11,505 bases of DNA from Aeolococcus sp050734155 (GTDB lineage: Bacteria; Chloroflexota; Dormibacteria; Aeolococcales; Aeolococcaceae), in NCBI GenBank assembly GCA_050734155.1, contig JBOHUD010000037.1, positions 1 through 11,505 on the forward strand. Reading direction: 5' to 3'. Within the stretch, counting starts at the first letter, position 1. Every line of letters starts with the position of its first letter. This document shows, piece after piece, positions 1-5,796 of the stretch. The notes under the pieces are model-generated. The model saw only the letters and a list, made by a program, of their open reading frames with translations, was not told where the DNA came from and searched no databases. The position numbers and the translations under genes are program-made.

Positions 1-1438
1 CGTGCCCGGACGAGTCCGCCGCCACCCCGCCCGAGGGATCGTCGAGGCGGTAGTACACCGAGGGCGTGTCTCCCAGCACCGTCGACGCATATGTGCTCGC
101 CGTCCCCGTCGGCGTCACCGCCGCAGACGTTCCCGGGGTGCCGACTCCGTAGGCGTTGACCCCGGATACTTTGAATGTGTACGCCACTCCGCCTTGTAGG
201 CCGGACAGCACGGCTGAGGTGGCTGTGGCATCGACGGCGACGGCATTGACTGCCGTGGTTCCCTTATAGGCCGTCACAATGTATCGCTGAACGGCGGTGC
301 AACCAGCCGGCACACTGGCCGTCGACGCAGTCCAGGTCACCGTCGCGGCGTTGGCGCTCGCGGTTGCAGTCACGCTGCCAGGCGCAGTCGGAGTGGTGAT
401 CCCGCTGGCCGTGAAATGCCCGGCAACCTGCGCTCCACTCAAGGCTGTGGGATAGATCGCCGTCTCGTCCATGCTCCCGGAGAAATACTCGCCCACGCTA
501 CTCCCGCTCGACCCGAATCGTGGGCTGTGGTTCGCGTCCCAGAGCAGCGGCGTGCCCGTTGGAAGCGAACTGCCTCCGACGAGGGCGCCGTCCATGTAAA
601 CCTGGTAGGTGCCCGGCGTGACGGTGAAGTCAATCAAGTGCCAGATCCCGGGTGTGTACGAGACCGCGGTATCGGCGTTCGTTGCCAGCCAACTGCTGCC
701 ATCGCCGACGTCAGCACGGATCAGATTGCCGTTCATCAACTTGAGGTCGAACGAGGCATCGTTTGGCCCACGCGAGCCGAAGATGGCCCGTGTTCCGGTG
801 TCGGTGGGATTGACCCACGCTTCCACGGTAAAACTGCCGGTGACACTCGCGGGGCTCGACGGGAGCGCGACGATGCCGCTTCCTCCATCGAGTTTCAACG
901 CTGTGTCCGAATCGCCCGGAATCGCGCCAGAGACACCCAGTGTCGTTCCACCTTGGTACGTGCCGTTGCGAGCGTTGGGCGACGCGTCTACGGCCGCCGT
1001 CCCCGACGCCTCGCCGAGGCGGTAATACATGAGCGGCGAGTCGGCGAGGATGGTTTGCGGATACGTGCTCGCGGTCAGCCTGGCGTGCAGCTGAGGCGGC
1101 GCAAGCATCACGGAGAGCGCGACCAACGTGCTTGCGAACACGACGATGGCACGGCGGAGGCCGATCCGCGCTCCAAATGACGCGAGGCCGGCACGGGCGG
1201 TCAGCAGAAGAGGCTGCCGTCCTTTCGACCGAGACGGAGCGACTCGAACAGCGGATGGCCGGAGAATGCGCTCAAAGGCTGGTGGCGGGATGTAAATGAA
1301 ATCTGCTGCTTTGGTGCGCCTGGGCCGACTGCGCTGACTGGCAAGCGAGCGCCGACGGGGGCGGCACACCATTGCAATAAGGAGTACCAAGCAGATGAGG
1401 CCACTGGACACTGCAGCATCGGCGATGGACGCACTCAA
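1..1438 (-). CDS. Exported LamG / fibronectin type III repeat protein, C-terminus beyond left edge
   Basis: Probable cell-surface or secreted carbohydrate- or protein-binding protein; the exact ligand cannot be read from the sequence. The frame is open from 1556 to the left edge, and 479 whole codons are visible from the chosen start. Residues about 98-113 form a signal-peptide-like hydrophobic core (AIVVFASTLVALSVML) after RIGLRR. A LamG/concanavalin-like domain follows at about 125-335 (YYRLGEASG, SFTVEAWVNP, YQVYMDGALVG, GSMDETAIYP). An FN3-like domain lies at about 347-440 (TVTWTAS, YTFKVSGVNAYG). A second LamG domain begins near residue 447 (VYYRLDDPSGG). The start is uncertain. TTG at 1438 has an AAGGAG motif 5 bases upstream and overlaps a TGA; ATG at 1372 lacks a clear ribosome site. 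Either choice leaves a long basic N-terminal extension before the signal core, and the TTG start adds another hydrophobic stretch (LICLVLLIAMVC). No other gene shares its operon here. Domain assignment is firm; start and function are not. Confidence 0.8.
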   Translation of the reverse strand, partial: MSASIADAAVSSGLICLVLLIAMVCRPRRRSLASQRSRPRRTKAADFIYIPPPAFERILRPSAVRVAPSRSKGRQPLLLTARAGLASFGARIGLRRAIVVFASTLVALSVMLAPPQLHARLTASTYPQTILADSPLMYYRLGEASGTAAVDASPNARNGTYQGGTTLGVSGAIPGDSDTALKLDGGSGIVALPSSPASVTGSFTVEAWVNPTDTGTRAIFGSRGPNDASFDLKLMNGNLIRADVGDGSSWLATNADTAVSYTPGIWHLIDFTVTPGTYQVYMDGALVGGSSLPTGTPLLWDANHSPRFGSSGSSVGEYFSGSMDETAIYPTALSGAQVAGHFTASGITTPTAPGSVTATASANAATVTWTASTASVPAGCTAVQRYIVTAYKGTTAVNAVAVDATATSAVLSGLQGGVAYTFKVSGVNAYGVGTPGTSAAVTPTGTASTYASTVLGDTPSVYYRLDDPSGGVAADSSGH

Positions 1439-1825
1439 GACAGCTCCTTGAAGGAAAACTTTCGTGTCAGTGAAAGGCTCGGACGCGGTTGGCAGGTACG
1501 CAAAAGAAGATGAACGAGGCGTCTCCGCGCGCTACGGGCGGTCGTACGCGCGACGGTCATGCTTCCGATGACGCCGCCGAGGTGCAGACCGTCGCGAGGC
1601 GTCGAAGCACATACAATTGCGAACACGTCAAACCGCCCGCCCATCTCTCCAAACGGCTTCGGACCAGAGGAGCAAGGGGTCCGAAAGGTGCTGCCCGAGA
1701 AGTCCCGCGGCGACAAGACTCCCGCGAAAGCGCCCGCAGTATGCGCTTCTCGAGAGGAATGTGTGGGCACCTGTGCGAGCGCGAACCAGCGGAGGTGAGC
1801 AGGGCCCTTGAGCCCGACGCTTTCT
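1439..1825. other. Gene-poor stretch between LamG gene and small secreted ORF
   Basis: I see no convincing gene here. Several overlapping ORFs exist on both strands, but their translations are rich in Arg, Ser and Pro, show no domain motif, and have no consistent ribosome-binding site. The minus strand carries the ribosome-binding site of the LamG gene (AAGGAG, reverse complement at 1444-1449). A short inverted repeat, CTTTCT-TT-AGAAAG, lies at 1820-1833 and contains the stop codon of the neighbouring small ORF; it could be a weak transcript end. Base composition looks more mixed than in the chromosomal genes to the right, which fits accessory or decaying DNA. Confidence 0.5.
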
Positions 1826-2116
1826 TTAGAAAGGTGTGGAATCTGGTCGGGCGCGAACTCGAAGGAGATGAATAGGACCGGAGGGCGCGCTCGCGGCGCG
1901 GGTCGCCGCCGGCGCCGGGTAGCCCGAGTCGTACGAGACACCCGGGATGCTGAAGCTGTCGCTGTTGCCAATGCCAGGTCCGGCCGGCGAAACGTACTGC
2001 TTGCCGGTCGCGACGTCGACCGCGGTCATCTGGGTGGAGAAAGGTGCGGGCGTGGCAGCCGCGACCCGCACGGCACCCGAGGGAACCGAGACGAGCAGAA
2101 GTGAAACGACGAGCAC
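1826..2116 (-). CDS. Small putative exported protein, possibly a truncated gene remnant
   Basis: This is a 96-codon reading frame with a GTG start. It begins with a convincing signal peptide: a hydrophobic run VVSLLLVSVPSGA, then a small-residue region (VRVAAATPAP) suited to signal peptidase cleavage near residue 20-22. The next 45 or so residues look like a normal secreted domain start (MTAVDVATGKQY, GPGIGNSDSFSIPGVSYD). After about residue 70 the sequence turns into Arg/Pro-rich text and stops. That pattern suggests the 5' end of a larger exported protein whose downstream part was lost or shifted out of frame. No strong Shine-Dalgarno is visible before the GTG. The frame is open upstream only to a TGA at 2192-2194 and offers no better start. 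No family is recognised. It could also be a genuine short peptide or a chance ORF. Confidence 0.35.
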   Translation of the reverse strand: MLVVSLLLVSVPSGAVRVAAATPAPFSTQMTAVDVATGKQYVSPAGPGIGNSDSFSIPGVSYDSGYPAPAATRAASAPSGPIHLLRVRARPDSTPF

Positions 2117-2452
2117 TATCCGATAGAGCGACGCCGACCGCCTGCCCTTGATGGTCTCACCTCGCTGATACGGCGCGACCCCGTCAACGAGTCAACGTGG
2201 CGCATCTACAGACGAGTGTGGCGCTTCCATGCCGGATGTCAAGAGCTCGCTGGGTGTACTTCTCGCCACGGTCAGTCGGCGCTCACAATGCCGACACAAG
2301 CCAGAGTGTCCGGCAGCCAGCTATCACCTTGGCAGTGCCGGCCTCACGCATAACTGTGGCACTTACGTGTAAGTTGCGGCAATCGCGGAATGATCCGCAT
2401 AACGTCGCGTGATGAAGAGCGACAGGGCTAGTCAAGATGCCTAGCATGGCGG
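2117..2452. other. Non-coding stretch downstream of the integrase, with small inverted repeats
   Basis: No believable gene is seen in these 336 bases. Two perfect inverted repeats lie close together: ACTTAC-GT-GTAAGT (2361-2374) and GCGGA-ATGA-TCCGC (2385-2398). A third, GCTAG with a 9-base loop and CTAGC (2427-2445), falls just after the integrase stop on its strand and may act as a weak transcript end. None has a T-tract. They may be recombination, operator or terminator elements of the mobile region, or chance. Confidence 0.4.
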
Positions 2453-3610
2453 TCAGGCCCGATCCCCATGGAGATCCAGCGCGTTCGCGAGGCGCTGGGC
2501 GGCCATGTCGTGCATCCCTGGAACCACATGGCTGTATGTCGCCAGGGTAAACGCCACCGTCGCATGCCCCATGCGCTCAGAAACTACTTTGGGGTGCTCG
2601 CCGGCAGCCAGCATGAGGGTGGCCATGCTGTGCCGGAGCCCGTGCAGTCGGACACGCGGCAGACCGGCGTCATCAAGCACCCGGTAGAGATGCTTGCGAA
2701 GGGTGACGCCGGCTAGGGGATCGCCCACATCGTTGGTGAAGACCAGGTCCAGTTCGGCCCAGGCGGGGGCAGCCAAGCGCCGCTCCAGCTGAGCCGAGCG
2801 GTGACCCCGCAATCCATCGAGAAGCTGTGCAGGGACCGAGAGTGGCCGGTCGGCGCGATGGGTCTTGGTCTCCTTGAATCGCGGCGTGCCGTCCTCGGCC
2901 GGCAAATCTAGCGCCTGCCGAACGAGCAGGCGGCCGTGGTCCGCGTCAATGTCGCTCCAACGCAGCGCGAGAAGCTCGCTCAGGCGTAGCCCGCAGAGCA
3001 AGGCCAGGCGAATGGGCAGCTCGTACGGGCGACCGCGCAGGGCGTGAAGCAGGAGCCGCCCCTGCTCCGGCGTGAGGGCGCGGATTTCGGGGGTTGGGAC
3101 AACGGGCCGGTCGACCGCGTCCACCGGGTTGACCGCGAGCGCCTGCCATTGGACGGCGTGTGCTATCGCGCGATGGAGGACGTTGTGGACCTTCTGGAGG
3201 GAGGCGGGACCGAGCCCCTTGCCGGTGCGACGGTTCCCCGAAGCCCGGAGTTGCTGTTCCAGGGCGATGACGTGGTGGGGCCGGAGGCGCTGGAGTGGGA
3301 GCCGGCCGAGCTGCGGCACAAGGTCGTACTCGACGACCTCTCGGTATCGCTGCTGAGTGCGCTGGGCCAGCGACGGCTCGACGTAGTCCCGCAGCCAGCG
3401 GCGGAGGAACTGCTCGACTGTCTCCTTGCTGGGGTCGACGAAGGTCCCCCCGCCAAGGGCAGCGACCTGGGCGGCTGCGGCCTGCTCCGCCTCGCGCTTG
3501 GTGCCGCGAACCGTGAAGGTGCGGCGCTCGCGCTTTCCCGTCCTTGGGTCGCGTCCGAGCTCCAGCCTGACCTCCCACGTCCCCGCCGACCGCCGGTGGA
3601 TCCTCGCCAT
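2453..3610 (-). CDS. Tyrosine recombinase / phage-type integrase
   Basis: Site-specific recombinase that would integrate and excise the element it rides on. It is complete at 385 residues, a normal length for tRNA-directed phage and island integrases. Residues 1-55 look like an AP2-type arm-site-binding domain (GTWEVRLELGRDPRTGKRERR...TKREAEQAAA). About 63-165 is the SAM-like core-binding domain (TVEQFLRRWL...LGRLPLQRL...NVLHRAIAHAVQ). About 175-375 is the catalytic domain. All active-site residues are present: Arg209 in CGLRLSELLALRW, Lys249 in KETKTHR, His323 and Arg326 in LHGLRHSMATLML, His349 in MGHA, and the nucleophile Tyr359 in ATYSHV. The ATG at 3610 has an AAAGGG ribosome site 5 bases upstream. 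The gene starts just beyond the 3' end of tRNA-Glu, which is the expected position for an integrase using that tRNA as its attachment site. No excisionase is seen nearby. Confidence 0.93.
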   Translation of the reverse strand: MARIHRRSAGTWEVRLELGRDPRTGKRERRTFTVRGTKREAEQAAAAQVAALGGGTFVDPSKETVEQFLRRWLRDYVEPSLAQRTQQRYREVVEYDLVPQLGRLPLQRLRPHHVIALEQQLRASGNRRTGKGLGPASLQKVHNVLHRAIAHAVQWQALAVNPVDAVDRPVVPTPEIRALTPEQGRLLLHALRGRPYELPIRLALLCGLRLSELLALRWSDIDADHGRLLVRQALDLPAEDGTPRFKETKTHRADRPLSVPAQLLDGLRGHRSAQLERRLAAPAWAELDLVFTNDVGDPLAGVTLRKHLYRVLDDAGLPRVRLHGLRHSMATLMLAAGEHPKVVSERMGHATVAFTLATYSHVVPGMHDMAAQRLANALDLHGDRA

Positions 3611-3647
3611 CAGTGCCCTTTCGTGTCGCTCGCTGCCACCCCGTGTC

Positions 3648-3734
3648 GCCCGATGTTGGGCTACAAATGGGATACAAATCGGCTTCGCACGACTACTCTA
3701 GCACGCCGCCACAGGGCAGATTTGAGATCAAATC
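3648..3734. repeat. Repeat cluster between integrase and tRNA-Glu (candidate att/arm or operator sites)
   Basis: Three repeat structures lie in fewer than 90 bases. GCCC-GATGTT-GGGC is an inverted repeat at about 3648-3661. TACAAAT occurs twice in direct orientation, at 3662-3668 and 3673-3679, an 11-base or roughly one-helical-turn spacing. GATTTGA-GA-TCAAATC is a perfect 7-bp inverted repeat at 3719-3734, ending 5 bases from the tRNA 3' end. Direct repeats on one helical face beside an integrase gene resemble arm-type binding sites, and the inverted repeat beside a tRNA end resembles a recombinase or regulator site. The roles are inference; the repeats are directly visible. Confidence 0.45.
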
Positions 3735-3739
3735 AACGC

Positions 3740-3811
3740 TACCCGCACGGGGAGTCGAACCCCGGTTACCACCTTGAAAGGGTGGTGTCCTGACCGCTAG
3801 ACGATGCGGGC
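3740..3811 (-). tRNA. tRNA-Glu (anticodon UUC)
   Basis: Read on the minus strand, a full cloverleaf forms. The acceptor stem is GCCCGCA with TGCGGGT (including one G-U pair) and discriminator A. The D-arm region TCGTCTAGCGGTCAGGAC is typical of bacterial tRNA-Glu. The anticodon stem-loop is CCACC-CTTTCAA-GGTGG, giving anticodon TTC. The T-arm is CCGGGG-TTCGACT-CCCCG. CCA is not encoded. The gene is intact, as expected if an integrating element restores the tRNA 3' end on insertion. It lies close to gltX, the gene for the enzyme that charges it, which is transcribed the other way. Confidence 0.95.
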
Positions 3812-3819
3812 GCCTGGGA

Positions 3820-3825
3820 ATCTTA
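3820..3825 (-). promoter_or_regulatory. Possible -10 box of the tRNA-Glu gene
   Basis: The minus-strand hexamer TAAGAT lies 8 bases before the tRNA 5' end, about where a -10 element would be for a tRNA with a very short leader. I see no good -35 hexamer at the usual spacing, so the call is tentative. Confidence 0.3.
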
Positions 3826-3852
3826 GGTGGCGGGGTGGCGGCCTCCCTTCCT

Positions 3853-3858
3853 TATACT
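3853..3858 (+). promoter_or_regulatory. Possible -10 box of the membrane protein / gltX transcript
   Basis: TATACT lies 32 bases before the ATG at 3891 and 22 bases before its GGAG ribosome site, a sensible -10 position. No clear -35 hexamer is found 16-18 bases upstream in the G-rich stretch. If real, it would drive the membrane protein gene and gltX together and lie back to back with the tRNA promoter. Confidence 0.35.
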
Positions 3859-3890
3859 CGGCGGCGTCGCTGCCAGAATCGGAGACCCAG

Positions 3891-4349
3891 ATGCCGTTCC
3901 GCGAGCTCACCGGCAAGATGATCGGTTTCGGGGTCACGGCGCTCGCGCTGATCGCCGGCGGGATCCTGGTCCTGCTCGGGCCGCACGCCTACAACGACTA
4001 CCTCAACGTGGCCCTGGGCGTGATCCTCATCCTCTTCGGGCTGGCCGCCGGGGGCTTCGGCACCATGGTCATCGCCGGTGTCATCCTCGACGCGCGGGCG
4101 CGCGATCGTGAGGAGCGCCTCCACGTCACCCCTCGCTCCGGCCCACCCGCTCCGCCCCCCGCCTGGGGGATGGGCGACATCGGCCGTCCGGGGGCGGGCG
4201 GCGGCGTCGCCCAGGTCGGTGAGGGCCCGAGAGGAGGGGGCGCGGTGCACCTCGTGAGCGTCACGGTGCGCAATTGGGACGGACCCCTTCTGATCGGGGC
4301 GCTCATCGTCTGGACGTTCGTCGCGCTGCTCATCGCCGCCCCGAGGTGA
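3891..4349 (+). CDS. Small membrane protein of unknown function
   Basis: A 152-residue predicted inner-membrane protein; I do not recognise a family. Hydrophobic segments are seen at about residues 11-30 (IGFGVTALALIAGGILVLLG), 39-66 (NVALGVILILFGLAAGGFGTMVIAGVIL) and 131-150 (GPLLIGALIVWTFVALLIAA). Between the second and third lies a charged stretch (DARARDREERLH) and then a Pro/Gly-rich, probably disordered linker at about 80-118. The ATG at 3891 is chosen because GGAG stands 6 bases upstream; the frame extends further 5' but would run into the tRNA. The stop is 17 bases before gltX on the same strand, so the two are probably cotranscribed. The neighbourhood gives no clear clue to its job. 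Confidence 0.7.
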   Translation: MPFRELTGKMIGFGVTALALIAGGILVLLGPHAYNDYLNVALGVILILFGLAAGGFGTMVIAGVILDARARDREERLHVTPRSGPPAPPPAWGMGDIGRPGAGGGVAQVGEGPRGGGAVHLVSVTVRNWDGPLLIGALIVWTFVALLIAAPR

Positions 4350-4366
4350 CCGGCGGCCGCACTCCG

Positions 4367-5788
4367 ATGCGGACCCGCTTCGCCCCCTCCCCGACAGGGC
4401 CACTGCACTTCGGCTCGGTGCGCACGGCGCTCTTCGCCTGGCTGGCCGCGCGATCGAGCGGTGGCCAGTTCATCCTGCGCATCGAGGACACCGACCAGGA
4501 GCGCTACCTCGAGGACAGTGAGGCGCTGATCATGGAGACGCTGCTGTGGCTGGGGCTGAGCTGGGACGAGGGACCCGAGGTGGGCGGTCCCCGCGGGCCC
4601 TACATCCAGTCGCTGCGCACCGACGTCTACCGTCGCCACGCCGAGCTGCTGCTGGAACGTGGGGCTGCGTACTGGTGCACGTGCAGCCCGGAGCGGCTTG
4701 CCGAGATGCGCGAGCGCCAGCGCGCCGCCCACCAGCCGACCCGCTACGACCGCCGCTGCGTCGACCGCCAGGCGGAGGTGGCCGCCGAACGGGCCGCGGG
4801 CGCCCCTGCCGTGCTGCGCCAGCTCATCGCCCCGGGTCGCACCACCTGGGACGACGTGGTCCGCGGCCGGATCTCCTTCGACAACGCCGACATCGACGAC
4901 CAGGTGCTGCTCAAGTCCGACGGCTTCCCCACCTATCACCTGGCTGTCGTCGTCGACGATCACCTCATGGAGGTGACCGACGTCATCCGCAGTGACGAGT
5001 GGATCCCCTCGACACCCAAGCACCTCGGCCTCTACGACGCCCTCGACTGGGAGCCACCTCGGTTCGCCCACGTGCCCCCGGTCCTCGGCGAGGATCGCCA
5101 GAAGCTGAGCAAGCGCCACGGCGCGCGCAACGTCCTCGAGTATGGGGAGCTGGGGTACCTGGCCCCGGCGCTGGTCAACGCCATGGCGCTGCTGGGCTGG
5201 TCATCGGGTACCGAGGACGAGGTGTTCAGCCCGGCCGAGCTGGTGGAGCGCTTCTCGCTCGATCGCGTCCACGACTCCGCGGCCGTGTTCGACTCCAAGA
5301 GACTCGACTCTCTCAACGGCCAGCACATCCGCCGCCTGCCTGTCGAGGAGCTGGTGGAGCTGCTCGAGTTCTGGCTGCCCGCGACCAGCAAGGAGACGCG
5401 GCGCCAGCTGGTGCCGCTCCTCCAGGAGCGCATGGTGGTGCTGGGTGACGCCGCCTCCCTGGCAGCCCCGCTGCTCGGCGACGCTCCCTGGGACGATGAC
5501 GTCGTCTTCCCGCCGCGCAAGGTCGACGCCGCCACCGCCATCACCCTGCTCGACTCCGCCTGTGCGGAGGTTGAGGCGGGGGCCCTGGCCGACATCATCG
5601 CCCTGCGTTTGCGGCTCGCCGCCCTTGTCGAGGCCCGCGGCGTCAAGGCCCGCGACGCCTTCAGGGTCCTCTACATCGCCATCCTCGGTCGTCCCCAGGG
5701 CGTGCCGGTCTTCGATGCCATGGCCTTCGTCGGTCCCGAGGTGTCGGTCCAGCGACTCCGCGCCGCGCGGGCACGGCTCGAGGTGTAG
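4367..5788 (+). CDS. gltX: Glutamyl-tRNA synthetase
   Basis: Attaches glutamate to tRNA-Glu in the cytoplasm (and possibly to tRNA-Gln if the enzyme is non-discriminating, which cannot be told here). The protein has 473 residues, normal for bacterial GluRS. The class I HIGH signature appears as APSPTGPLHFG (residues 6-16) and the KMSKS signature as KLSKR followed by HGA (246-253). FILRIEDTDQERY (35-47) is a GluRS hallmark. A zinc-site-like pattern, C104-x-C106, Y127, C131, lies in the acceptor-binding region. The C-terminal 170 residues match the helical anticodon-binding domain in position. ATG 4367 is chosen because it begins the conserved MRTRFAPSPTG; the frame is open further upstream but overlaps the preceding gene. 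Only a poorly spaced GAGGTG precedes it, so translation may be coupled to the upstream membrane protein gene. It converges with the permease gene, leaving 8 bases between stops. Confidence 0.96.
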   Translation: MRTRFAPSPTGPLHFGSVRTALFAWLAARSSGGQFILRIEDTDQERYLEDSEALIMETLLWLGLSWDEGPEVGGPRGPYIQSLRTDVYRRHAELLLERGAAYWCTCSPERLAEMRERQRAAHQPTRYDRRCVDRQAEVAAERAAGAPAVLRQLIAPGRTTWDDVVRGRISFDNADIDDQVLLKSDGFPTYHLAVVVDDHLMEVTDVIRSDEWIPSTPKHLGLYDALDWEPPRFAHVPPVLGEDRQKLSKRHGARNVLEYGELGYLAPALVNAMALLGWSSGTEDEVFSPAELVERFSLDRVHDSAAVFDSKRLDSLNGQHIRRLPVEELVELLEFWLPATSKETRRQLVPLLQERMVVLGDAASLAAPLLGDAPWDDDVVFPPRKVDAATAITLLDSACAEVEAGALADIIALRLRLAALVEARGVKARDAFRVLYIAILGRPQGVPVFDAMAFVGPEVSVQRLRAARARLEV

Positions 5789-5796
5789 CGGACAGG

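Noticed and set aside
416..1180. Plus-strand ORF of 254 codons
   Set aside because: It is the antisense shadow of the LamG/FN3 gene, whose minus frame has clear domain motifs; this frame has none.
1201..1434. Minus-strand 77-codon ORF with GTG start near an AAGGAG motif
   Set aside because: It competes for the same ribosome site as the LamG frame, but it is out of that frame, ends before the signal segment and shows no recognisable features.
1435..1971. Minus-strand 178-codon ORF upstream of the LamG gene
   Set aside because: Arg/Pro/Ser-rich translation without motifs or ribosome site, overlapping the better signal-peptide ORF; I treat the area as non-coding.
3044..3793. Plus-strand ORF of 249 codons across the integrase and tRNA
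   Set aside because: Shadow of the integrase that reads through the tRNA gene; the integrase frame carries the full catalytic set.
3804..3890. Longer start of the membrane protein inside the tRNA region
   Set aside because: The upstream ATG overlaps the tRNA gene and lacks a ribosome site, whereas ATG 3891 has GGAG at good spacing.
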